From an uncultured Pelagibacteraceae bacterium (GTDB lineage Bacteria > Pseudomonadota > Alphaproteobacteria > Pelagibacterales > Pelagibacteraceae): a stretch of DNA of 64,000 nucleotides. The stretch spans positions 1 through 64,000 of the forward strand of contig CACJRK010000005.1 of the NCBI GenBank assembly GCA_902595795.1, in the 5' to 3' direction. The notes below the pieces were generated by a model, which did no database searches, was not told the DNA's origin, and saw nothing but the letters and a program-made list of their open reading frames with translations. The translations under genes and the position numbers were made by a program. Shown piece by piece: positions 16,920-24,798 of the stretch. The number at the start of each line of letters is the position of its first letter. Within the stretch, counting starts at the first letter, position 1.

Positions 16920-17813
16920 TTAGTTTTTTTTATTACTTAAAACTTGTTTTACTGTTTCGCCCATTACTGATGGATTTTTGGCAATCGTTACACCACACTC
17001 TTTTAAAAGCTCTACTTTTTCAACTGCACTCTCTCCATAAGCTGAAACTATAGCACCTGCATGTCCCATTACTCTACCTTTTGGAGCAGTTAAACCTGCT
17101 ATGTATCCTATTATTGGCTTTTTCATATTTTCTTTTGCAAATTCCCCTGCTGCAACTTCTTGAGGTCCACCTATTTCACCAATCATTAAAATTGCATCGG
17201 TTTCATCATCAGTTTCAAATTTTTCAATGATATCTCTAAAAGAACTACCATTTATCGGATCTCCTCCTATACCTACGCTAGTAGAAACTCCTATGTTTAG
17301 ATTCTTTAGCTGTTGCGCCGCTTCATAACCTAAAGTTCCTGATCTGCTAATAATTCCAATTTTACCTTCTTTATAAATATGACCTGGCATAATTCCTAAC
17401 ATGGATTTACCTGGACTAATTATTCCCGCACAATTTGGTCCAACTAGGGTCATTTTTTCTTTTCTAGAATATCTTCTCATATATCTTTTTATTCTAATCA
17501 TGTCATGAGAAGGAATTCCGTCAACAATAGCTACACAAGTCTTAATCCCGGCATCTGCAGCCTCCATAGCTGAGTCAGCGGCAAAAGCAGGTGGCACAAA
17601 TAATATCGATGCAGTTGCTCCAGTATGTTTTACAGCATCTTTAACAGTGTTAAAAACAGGTCTATCTAAATGTTTTCGACCTCCTTTTCCAGGTGTCACT
17701 CCTCCAACAACATTTGATCCATAATTAATCATCTCTTCAGCATGAAAGGTTCCCATTTTTCCAGTAAAACCTTGAATTAAAATTTTCGTATCTTTTTTAA
17801 TAACTACTGCCAT
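16920..17813 (-). CDS. mtkB: Malate-CoA ligase (or succinyl-CoA ligase) alpha subunit
   Basis: This 297-aa protein is a SucD-type subunit: CoA-binding Rossmann start (LIQGFTGKMGTFHAEEMI), GPNCAGIISPG, SRSGTLGYEA, GIGGDPINGSSF and the phospho-histidine loop GHAGAIVSAYG with His251. SucD and MtkB cannot be told apart by motif alone. I favour malate-CoA ligase because the gene follows its beta subunit by 4 bp and both follow a malyl-CoA lyase by 2 bp. A TCA-cycle sucCD pair normally sits with sucAB or mdh. The reaction is malate + CoA + ATP to malyl-CoA + ADP + Pi. Confidence 0.8.
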   Translation of the reverse strand: MAVVIKKDTKILIQGFTGKMGTFHAEEMINYGSNVVGGVTPGKGGRKHLDRPVFNTVKDAVKHTGATASILFVPPAFAADSAMEAADAGIKTCVAIVDGIPSHDMIRIKRYMRRYSRKEKMTLVGPNCAGIISPGKSMLGIMPGHIYKEGKIGIISRSGTLGYEAAQQLKNLNIGVSTSVGIGGDPINGSSFRDIIEKFETDDETDAILMIGEIGGPQEVAAGEFAKENMKKPIIGYIAGLTAPKGRVMGHAGAIVSAYGESAVEKVELLKECGVTIAKNPSVMGETVKQVLSNKKN

Positions 17814-17817
17814 TTAA

Positions 17818-18978
17818 TTATTTTAACGCTGCTACTGCTTTGTTTGCTGCATCCTCTAATGTATTTGCTTCAATGTAATTTATTTTACTATCTTGAAGAA
17901 TTTTATTTCCTTTTTCAACATTTGTTCCAGCTAATCTGATTACTAATGGAACATTAATTTCAATTTTCTCAAGCGCTTGAACTATTCCTTCTGCAACCCA
18001 ATCACATCTATTAATTCCAGCAAAAATATTCACTAAAATCACTTTTACTTTTTTATCCATAGTGATTAGCCTGAAAGCCTTCACTATTTTTTCAGGTGTT
18101 GCTCCTCCGCCGACATCTAAAAAATTTGCTGGCTCTCCACCAGCTAATTTAATCATATCCATAGATGCCATAGCAAGTCCAGCACCATTAATAATATTTC
18201 CGATATTTCCATTCAAATTTACATAATTTAAACCTCTATCAGAAGCATAAACTTCTTTCTCATCCTCTTGAGTTTTGTCTCTTAACTCAGAAACTTTATC
18301 TCTTCTGAACATTGCATTGTTATCAAAACTCATTTTACAATCTAAGGCTAAAATTTGTTTTTGTTTAGAAATGACAAGTGGGTTTACCTCAACCATTGTT
18401 GCATCTAATTCATGAAATGCTTTTGCACATCCAATTATTGTGTCTGAAGCTCTTCTAATCAATTCTGAATCTATTCCTAATCCAAAGGCTAACTCTCTTG
18501 CTTGGAAATTTTGAATACCAACTGCAACTTCAATTTTTGATCTTATAATTGTTTCAGGTTTATCATTAGCAATTTCTTCAACACTCATCCCTCCCTCAGT
18601 TGAAGCTACGACCATTATGCTTTCTGAACTTCTGTCAAAAACTAATCCTAAGTATAATTCTTTTTCGATATCAGTTGCTTCCTCAATGTAAATTCTATTT
18701 ACTATTTTGCCTTCAGGTCCTGTTTGGTTTGTTATAAGCTTCTTACCTAACAATTTATCTGTTGCTTGAGCAACTTCTAAAGGAGAATTGCAAAGAATTA
18801 TCCCTCCTGCTTTTCCCCTGGCGCCTGAATGAATTTGTGCTTTAACTACCCATTTTGAACCACCAATTTCTCTAGCTTTATTTTCAGCAGTCTCTGGACT
18901 GTAAACAATACCACCTCTAGGTATTGTAACTCCAAAACTAGATAAAATTTCTTTTGCTTGATACTCGTGAATATCCAT
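17818..18978 (-). CDS. mtkA: Malate-CoA ligase (or succinyl-CoA ligase) beta subunit
   Basis: This 386-aa ATP-grasp protein matches SucC/MtkA length. It starts MDIHEYQAKEILSSFGV and has KAQIHSGARGKAGGI, ATMVEVNPLVIS with DCKMSFDNNA, then GAGLAMASMDMIKLAGG, LDVGGGA and VNIFAGINRCDWVAEGI. The last segments form the C-terminal CoA-ligase fold. Together with MtkB it would activate malate for cleavage by the upstream lyase or, in reverse, harvest ATP from malyl-CoA. It lies 2 bp after mcl and 4 bp before mtkB, so the three are one transcript. Assignment over succinyl-CoA ligase rests on this context. Confidence 0.8.
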   Translation of the reverse strand: MDIHEYQAKEILSSFGVTIPRGGIVYSPETAENKAREIGGSKWVVKAQIHSGARGKAGGIILCNSPLEVAQATDKLLGKKLITNQTGPEGKIVNRIYIEEATDIEKELYLGLVFDRSSESIMVVASTEGGMSVEEIANDKPETIIRSKIEVAVGIQNFQARELAFGLGIDSELIRRASDTIIGCAKAFHELDATMVEVNPLVISKQKQILALDCKMSFDNNAMFRRDKVSELRDKTQEDEKEVYASDRGLNYVNLNGNIGNIINGAGLAMASMDMIKLAGGEPANFLDVGGGATPEKIVKAFRLITMDKKVKVILVNIFAGINRCDWVAEGIVQALEKIEINVPLVIRLAGTNVEKGNKILQDSKINYIEANTLEDAANKAVAALK

Positions 18979-18980
18979 AA

Positions 18981-19919
18981 CTATTTTTTATTAATTAATT
19001 TATCTATATTTACAACATTCTCTGCCATTCTAGCTGATGCCGCATCTATCATTCTGCCATCAAGTTGAGCAGCACCTTTACCTTCCTTGGCTGCTTTTTC
19101 TAATTCTTCTAAAATTCTTTTAGCTTTATTAACCTCTGTTTCTGGGGGTGAGAAAACTTTATTAGCAAGTTCAATTTGCGATGGATGAATTGCCCATTTA
19201 CCTTCTATACCAATTGCAGCTCCTCGTTTTGCTGCAGCAATATAAGCTTCAGGGTCATTAAAATCTCCAAAAGGACCATCTATTGCTCTTAATCCGTAAG
19301 CTCTACATGTCATAACTAATTCTGATAATCCATGATGCCATTGATCTCCTGGATAATCAGGGTTTAATCCTCCAATGACAACTGTTCTTGCTCTTAGACT
19401 GGCTGCATAGTCTGCAACACCAAAATGTAGTGCTTCTAATCTCTCACTTGATTTTGCAATTTCTTTTATATTAGACATGCCTAAGGCAGTTTCAATTAAA
19501 CATTCTATGCCAATTTTATTTTTTAGTTTTTTGTTTGCCTCAATTTGTGTAAGTAAACAATCAACCATATAAACATCGCTACCAGTTCCAGCTTTTGGAA
19601 CTAAAATAGTATCAATATTTTCTCCAGCTTGCTCAACAATTTCTACTAAATCACTGTACATATAATGTGTATCCAGACTATTTATTCTTACAGAAATTGT
19701 TTTTCCATTTTCTCTCCAGTTCATTTCATTAAGAGCTTTAATAGTATTGGCCCTTGCTGAAATTTTATCATTAGGAGAAACTGCATCTTCTAAATCTAAA
19801 AAGATATAATCTGCAGCAGAACTTAATGCCTTTTCAAACATTTTTGGTGATGATCCTGGAACTGCAAGCTCACTTCTTTGTAATCTAGAATTTGCTGGTT
19901 TATAGTATTTATGGCTCAT
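18981..19919 (-). CDS. mcl: Malyl-CoA lyase, HpcH/HpaI aldolase (CitE) family
   Basis: The 312-aa protein has the CitE-superfamily metal-site segment FLDLEDAVSPNDK (Glu44, Asp45), VRINSLDT, LIETALGMSNI and FGVADYAASL. WAIHPSQIELANKVFSP near the C-terminus is typical of malyl-CoA/beta-methylmalyl-CoA lyases. The enzyme cleaves malyl-CoA to glyoxylate and acetyl-CoA, reversibly. With mtkAB downstream it resembles the serine-cycle trio, but no other serine-cycle-specific gene (glyA, hpr, sga, ppc) is in the window. A 35-bp palindrome ends on the start codon. Beta-methylmalyl-CoA or citramalyl-CoA are alternative substrates. Confidence 0.83.
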   Translation of the reverse strand: MSHKYYKPANSRLQRSELAVPGSSPKMFEKALSSAADYIFLDLEDAVSPNDKISARANTIKALNEMNWRENGKTISVRINSLDTHYMYSDLVEIVEQAGENIDTILVPKAGTGSDVYMVDCLLTQIEANKKLKNKIGIECLIETALGMSNIKEIAKSSERLEALHFGVADYAASLRARTVVIGGLNPDYPGDQWHHGLSELVMTCRAYGLRAIDGPFGDFNDPEAYIAAAKRGAAIGIEGKWAIHPSQIELANKVFSPPETEVNKAKRILEELEKAAKEGKGAAQLDGRMIDAASARMAENVVNIDKLINKK

Positions 19920-19953
19920 AATTAATATGAATTAGTCTATTTCATATTAATTA
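19919..19953. repeat. Perfect 13-bp inverted repeat at the mcl start
   Basis: TAATTAATATGAA (19919-19931) and TTCATATTAATTA (19941-19953) are perfect inverted copies with a 9-bp spacer. The inner end overlaps the first base of the mcl start codon. Two roles are possible: an operator for a dimeric regulator, or an mRNA hairpin covering the mcl initiation region. It lies in the divergent spacer before the FAD oxidoreductase gene. Confidence 0.6.
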
Positions 19954-20062
19954 AAATGATATCAATTAATCACAATTTAATTGTATTAAAAATATATATA
20001 TTTTTTAGTACTATAAATAATACTTTCACTACCTATCCTTTTTGTGCATAGTTCTCTCACAT

Positions 20063-21391
20063 ATGTCAAGTTTACCAAAAAAAGCTAAAGTAGTAATAAT
20101 TGGTGGTGGTATCCATGGCTTGAGTACAGCTTGGAAATTATCTGAGACATATAAAAATGCTGGAGACATTGTAGTTTTAGAAAAAAAAGATACTGCTGCA
20201 GGCGCAAGTGGAATAGCTTGCGGTGTAATCAGAAACAATTATTTTCAGCCTGCAATGAGAGAATTGATGGCTCATTCAGTTTCAGTTTGGGAAAGTGATC
20301 CAAAAGCATTTAAATATAATGCAGTTGGTTATTTGCAAATATCACCAGAAGTGATGCACGAAGATGTTGCAACAATTTATGAGCAACAAAAAGCAATCGG
20401 GTACGACTCTGAATTTATCGAAGGTGAAAAAGATTGTATGAATTATATGAAAGGGATGTTTGATGATTGGCAAGCTCAGGGGATCACATCAGTACTTCAT
20501 GAAAAAAAAGGTGGATACGCATTTAACAAAGATTCTATTAAAGCACTTGAGAATAAATCTACTTCTAATGGAGTACAAGTTATTAAAGGTGTGAGAGTAA
20601 ATGGATTTAAAAGAGGTAGTAACAGTAAAGCAGTAACTGGAGTTGAAACTGATAAAGGAATCATAGATTGTGAACAAGTAGTTATTGGTGCAGGACCATG
20701 GGCTAGAGATTTTTGGAACATGTTAGAGCTACCAAAAACTGCAAACATTAAAGGTAAAGATGGCAAGATGCATACAACTGATATGTGGACGTATTGGATG
20801 TTACAAGAAGGTGTAATCGGTGTTGAACCAGATTTTTTAAAAATGAATAATGGTAAAGCTCCACCTGTAATTCATGTTGATTCCACTGCTCCTTTATATT
20901 CTGATAAAACAAAAAAATTAATCACAGATAAAATTTGGGGAATTTATTATAAACCAGATATAGAAGGTTTGGGTGTTCAAGGAGGTACTTCTCCTTATAT
21001 CGTTGATAAACACTTTGACCAAGTCAACGTGGATCCTTATGGAATTGAGTCACCAGAGTACCAGACAACAGAAGCGTTTAATGATATGTGGTGTTCAGCA
21101 TTGGCTCATTGTCAAAAAAGATTTGAAGGCAAATCTGATTTATATAGAAAAGGACCTTCAGGTGGTCTTGGATGTATGACACCAGATTCTTTTCCAATCT
21201 TTGACAGATTTTTAGAAAATGTTTACATGATTGCTGACGCTAACCATGGTTATAAAATGATTGGTGTTGGTGAACTTGTTGCAAAAGAAATTCTTGGAAC
21301 TGAGAGTGATTTATTAAAACCTTTTAGATTCAACCGTTACGAGAAGGGTGAACTTCACCCAACTTCGAATAGCCCCTTCCCTTGGAGTTAA
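20063..21391 (+). CDS. FAD-dependent amine oxidoreductase, sarcosine oxidase beta/DAO family
   Basis: From the ATG at 20063 the product has 442 aa; an earlier TTG at 20042 is in frame but less likely. The dinucleotide-binding motif GGGIHG is at residues 14-19, with VVLEKKDTAAGASG after it, VVIGAGPWARDFW in the middle and a C-terminal YMIADANHGYKMIGVGELVAKEI. This is the D-amino-acid-oxidase fold that includes SoxB, dimethylglycine and glycine oxidases, but the sequence is clearly divergent from soxB in this window. It leads the plus-strand run with glutamine-synthetase-like and glutamate-synthase-like genes, so an N-alkyl amino acid (for example an N-alkylglutamate) is a plausible substrate. 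That is inference. Confidence 0.8.
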   Translation: MSSLPKKAKVVIIGGGIHGLSTAWKLSETYKNAGDIVVLEKKDTAAGASGIACGVIRNNYFQPAMRELMAHSVSVWESDPKAFKYNAVGYLQISPEVMHEDVATIYEQQKAIGYDSEFIEGEKDCMNYMKGMFDDWQAQGITSVLHEKKGGYAFNKDSIKALENKSTSNGVQVIKGVRVNGFKRGSNSKAVTGVETDKGIIDCEQVVIGAGPWARDFWNMLELPKTANIKGKDGKMHTTDMWTYWMLQEGVIGVEPDFLKMNNGKAPPVIHVDSTAPLYSDKTKKLITDKIWGIYYKPDIEGLGVQGGTSPYIVDKHFDQVNVDPYGIESPEYQTTEAFNDMWCSALAHCQKRFEGKSDLYRKGPSGGLGCMTPDSFPIFDRFLENVYMIADANHGYKMIGVGELVAKEILGTESDLLKPFRFNRYEKGELHPTSNSPFPWS

Positions 21392-21511
21392 TTTTTTAGC
21401 TAATAGTTATAAAAATTATATATAATTATTATATCCAACAAAAATTAGACACTAATTACTTTTTCAGTTAACGTTCTACAATACAAAATTTATTCTTAAG
21501 GGGGGAATATA

Positions 21512-22981
21512 ATGACTGATCTAGAAAAGCATGTTAGCCAACCAGGACGTGCTAAATTAGTAAAAGACGTTAGAGCAAAAATTAAAGAATTAGGAATAAC
21601 TTATATTTATTTCCAGTTCATTTCAGTTACTGGAAGAGTTGTTGGAAAAGGTATACCAGCAGACCATTGGGAAAGAACTGCAGAAAAAGGTTTTCAATTA
21701 GTTTATGGATCCACTGCAAACTTATTCTTAGATCGTCACAATAATTATATCGGATACGGACCAGAGGCTATGGAGCTTGTAGGTATTCCTGATCCTGAGA
21801 CATTTGTACAATTACCTTGGGATAAAAGAGTAGGAAGAGTATTTTGTACATGTTTTAGAAATAGAGAAGAAAGAGAAAATCCAGGTGGTCATTTAACTTC
21901 AGACTGTAGAGGAAATTTAAGAATTTTCATGGACGAATTTAAAAAGAAACATGGACTTGAATTAAGAGTAGGTACAGAACCAGAAATGATGTGGTTGACT
22001 AGAAATGAAGATGGTTCTCCTACTGGGAAGGGTTTTTCCAAACCATTCTGTTACCATATAGACCAATTTGAATCTTTGAGACCTGTATTTATGAAAGTTA
22101 TTGAATATTCTAATGCCATGGGTCTAGACATGATTCAAGGTGACCATGAAGATGCTCCAGGTCAATTAGAGCTTAACTGGACTTATGATAACGTTTTACG
22201 AAATGCAGACAGATTATCCACTTATAGACAAATATGTGCGCAAGTTGCTAGAGAACACAATTTAATAGCTTGTTTTATGACAAAACCATTTATGGGAGTT
22301 TCAGCAAGTGGATGTCATACAAATATGTCTTTGTGGAAAGGTGGAAAGGTTAAAGTTAATAGACTTGGACATAAATCTTTACCGGGAGTAGACGGTGTAT
22401 TTAGTTATGTTGAAGGTGGAACTAATACTTTTATGCCTGATACAAAAGATATGCAAATGCCAGGTAAAATTGGTTTACAATCAATTGCAGGTATCATGAA
22501 ACACTTGCCAGCATTAACAGCTCTTGGATCTTCAACTGTTAATTCATACAGAAGATTATGGGACCAAGGATTTTGGGCTCCTGTTTATGCAGACTGGGGA
22601 TATCAAAACAGAACTTGTGGTTTAAGAGTTTCCGCTCCAGGAAGATTTGAGTATAGATCAGTAGACTCTATGCATAATCCTTATCTTTTAGGTGCTGCTT
22701 TGTTGAAAGCTTGCGATGAAGGCATAAGTAAGAAAATGAAACCAGCAGCTCCAGAGTCTAGAAACATTTATGAAGCTCAAAAAGCTGGTAAAGATGTTAA
22801 AAAACTACCATTAAGTTTAGGTGAAGCTTTAGATAGACTGGCAGAGGATGAAGTAATCAAATCTGCAATGCCAGATGAAATGTATAAAGTCTTCCATTGG
22901 TACAAAAACGATGAGTGGGAAAGGTTTCTTGGTGCAACTACGCAATGGGATCTGGATACTTATCTAGATTGTCTACCGTAA
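21512..22981 (+). CDS. Glutamine synthetase-like ligase, divergent from GmaS/GlnT
   Basis: This 489-aa enzyme keeps glutamine-synthetase catalytic segments: metal Glu pair GTEPEMMW, GDHEDAPGQLELNW, SASGCHTNMSLW (the NGxGxH-type loop), NSYRRLWDQGFW and RFEYRSVDSMHNPYL. It is about 50 residues longer than the type III/GmaS-like paralogue at 31557. A very strong ribosome site (AAGGGGGG) precedes the ATG. It sits between an FAD oxidoreductase and a glutamate-synthase-like trio that includes the amidotransferase. The likely reaction is ATP-dependent gamma-glutamylation of ammonia or an amine, the product being used by the following complex. True glutamine synthetase GlnA is different in length and context. 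Confidence 0.83.
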   Translation: MTDLEKHVSQPGRAKLVKDVRAKIKELGITYIYFQFISVTGRVVGKGIPADHWERTAEKGFQLVYGSTANLFLDRHNNYIGYGPEAMELVGIPDPETFVQLPWDKRVGRVFCTCFRNREERENPGGHLTSDCRGNLRIFMDEFKKKHGLELRVGTEPEMMWLTRNEDGSPTGKGFSKPFCYHIDQFESLRPVFMKVIEYSNAMGLDMIQGDHEDAPGQLELNWTYDNVLRNADRLSTYRQICAQVAREHNLIACFMTKPFMGVSASGCHTNMSLWKGGKVKVNRLGHKSLPGVDGVFSYVEGGTNTFMPDTKDMQMPGKIGLQSIAGIMKHLPALTALGSSTVNSYRRLWDQGFWAPVYADWGYQNRTCGLRVSAPGRFEYRSVDSMHNPYLLGAALLKACDEGISKKMKPAAPESRNIYEAQKAGKDVKKLPLSLGEALDRLAEDEVIKSAMPDEMYKVFHWYKNDEWERFLGATTQWDLDTYLDCLP

Positions 22982-23011
22982 GTCACAGAAAAATAGAAAG
23001 GGTATTAAAAT

Positions 23012-23956
23012 ATGTGTGGAATAGCAGGTTTAATTCATAGAGGAAAATCTTCAAATGTAGGAAGTGAACTTCAGGGTATGCTTCAGGCATTAAAACATAG
23101 AGGAGAGGACTCAACTGGTTACGCTTTATATGGTGATACAGATGGTAAAAATTTTATTATGCGATTCAAAGTGGGTGAAAATGTAGGAGAAGGAAGTTCT
23201 TCAATAATGGAAGATGTTTCAGTTTATGACGAAAGAAAAAAAGTTGTTGATCAAACTTTAGCTGAAATGGGTGCTAAAATAATTAAAGAGGAAAGAACTC
23301 TACCCTATTCTTTAAGATATGAATTAGAGTACGATGCTAAAGATCTTCTTAATTTTTCACAAACAATTGAGGCTATTCCCGGTGTTGAAATCCTTTCAAT
23401 GGGTAAATCATTAGAGGTTATTAAAGATCTTGGAAATGCTAAAGCAGTTTGCGATAGATACTCTTTAGATAAACTTGTAGGAACGCACGCTATAGGTCAC
23501 GCAAGAATGGCCACAGAATCTGGTGTCGATATTAAATCAGCTCACCCTTTTTGGGGTTATCCTTTTAGTGATGTTTCAGTAGTTCATAATGGGCAACTTA
23601 CAAATTACTGGAATAATAGAAGAGTATTAGAAAACAAGGGAATGAGGTTCATGTCTGAATGTGATTCAGAGCTTATTGCAGTTTATATAGCCCAAAAAAT
23701 GAGAGAAGGTGCAACCCTAGAAGAAGGAATGAAAGATTCTTTATTAGGTCTTGATGGTGTATTTACTTATTTTGTTGCAACAAAAGACTCGTTAGGTATG
23801 GCCAAAGATACAATGGCTGCTAAACCATTAGTGCTTTATGAATCAGATGATTTAGTTGCAATGGGATCTGAAGAAATTGCAATTAGATCAGTATTACCAC
23901 AAGAAATTGAAACATATGATCCATTTGATGGGGAGGTGAAAGTATGGCAAATCTAA
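23012..23956 (+). CDS. Class II glutamine amidotransferase subunit of a split glutamate-synthase-like enzyme (GlxB/MgsA-like, copy 1)
   Basis: This 314-aa Ntn-type amidotransferase has the catalytic N-terminal cysteine (MCGIAGLIHRG), LKHRGEDSTGYA, GHARMATES, VVHNGQLTNYWNNR and SECDSELIA. This is the order of the glutaminase domain of glutamate synthase. In the family it hydrolyses glutamine (or gamma-glutamylmethylamide) and tunnels the amine to the FMN subunit. It follows the ligase gene by 30 bp and overlaps the next gene by 13 nt. It is a paralogue of the gene at 28624 and is about 20 residues longer. Ammonia versus alkylamine specificity cannot be read here. Confidence 0.85.
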   Translation: MCGIAGLIHRGKSSNVGSELQGMLQALKHRGEDSTGYALYGDTDGKNFIMRFKVGENVGEGSSSIMEDVSVYDERKKVVDQTLAEMGAKIIKEERTLPYSLRYELEYDAKDLLNFSQTIEAIPGVEILSMGKSLEVIKDLGNAKAVCDRYSLDKLVGTHAIGHARMATESGVDIKSAHPFWGYPFSDVSVVHNGQLTNYWNNRRVLENKGMRFMSECDSELIAVYIAQKMREGATLEEGMKDSLLGLDGVFTYFVATKDSLGMAKDTMAAKPLVLYESDDLVAMGSEEIAIRSVLPQEIETYDPFDGEVKVWQI

Positions 23957-24798
23957 AAACTGTATCGAAAAAATCAAAAGCCCAGTCGATGGGTATGCAT
24001 ACCGAAGTACTTACAGGAAGAACACAACAGAAATTTTTTAATCCGGATGAGGCTGAAAACTTTTACTATTTTGGGACTTATGATGTTGATTTCAACAAAA
24101 GAACTGAACTAGATGTCATAGATATGACTGCACCTGAGGCAAACAAAGAAATCGATAATTTAATGAGTCAAGGTTATGGGACAATTGTAATAAAAAACCC
24201 TCAAGGAAAACATAGTCTAGGTGTTGGTATCTTAAATAAATTAAATTTAATTTTTGAGGGAAGTTTAGGTTACTTTGGTATGGGTTCTTGCGATGGTCCA
24301 ATAGTTAGAATCAATGGAAGAGTTGGTTGGTCATGCGCAGAAAATTTAATGGCTGGCAAAGTAGTAATCGAAAAGAATGCTGGATCTTGTTTCGGTGCAG
24401 CAATTAGAGGTGGTGATTTAATTTGCAAAGGTAGTGTTGGTGCCAGAACTGGTATTGATATGAAAGGTGGGACAATCATAATTGGTGGTGATGCTGGAGC
24501 TTTTACTGGCTTTATGATGCAAAGAGGTAGAATTATTATCCTTGGAAACGTTGGTATAAACCTTGGCGACAGTATGTACGATGGGACAATTTTCGTAGGT
24601 GGAGAAATAGGTTCTTATGGTAGTGATGCTGTAGATGCAGAATTAACATCAAGCGACCAAGATTGGTTAAAAAGAAAATTAAAAGTTGCAGAAATTGGTG
24701 AAAATTTTGATGTAAGTAAAATGAAAAAAATTGTAGCAGGTAAAAAACTTTGGAATTATGACAATTTGGAACCTACAGAGAAGAAGGGAGCAATTTAA
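23944..24798 (+). CDS. GXGXG-domain subunit of the split glutamate-synthase-like enzyme (GlxC/MgsB-like, copy 1)
   Basis: The 284-aa protein is a parallel beta-helix of the glutamate-synthase C-terminal (GXGXG) type. Repeating turns such as GSLGYFGMGSCDGP, GRVGWSCAENLMAGK, GSCFGAAIRGGDL, GSVGARTGIDMKGG and GGDAGAFTGFMMQRG cover about residues 85-230. It has an extra N-terminal ~50 residues compared with copy 2 (227 aa). The start overlaps the previous gene by 13 nt and the end shares one base with the next start. The domain has a structural role, connecting the amidotransferase and FMN sites. Confidence 0.85.
   Translation: MANLKTVSKKSKAQSMGMHTEVLTGRTQQKFFNPDEAENFYYFGTYDVDFNKRTELDVIDMTAPEANKEIDNLMSQGYGTIVIKNPQGKHSLGVGILNKLNLIFEGSLGYFGMGSCDGPIVRINGRVGWSCAENLMAGKVVIEKNAGSCFGAAIRGGDLICKGSVGARTGIDMKGGTIIIGGDAGAFTGFMMQRGRIIILGNVGINLGDSMYDGTIFVGGEIGSYGSDAVDAELTSSDQDWLKRKLKVAEIGENFDVSKMKKIVAGKKLWNYDNLEPTEKKGAI

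Noticed and set aside
16920-18978. TCA-cycle succinyl-CoA synthetase (sucCD)
   Set aside because: Motifs allow it, but a contiguous malyl-CoA lyase gene and lack of sucAB/mdh neighbours favour malate-CoA ligase; kept as alternative in the entries.
20042-20062. TTG start that extends the FAD oxidoreductase by seven codons (MCIVLSH)
   Set aside because: The ATG at 20063 is in frame, directly precedes the usual short lead-in to the GGGIHG motif, and is the commoner start codon.
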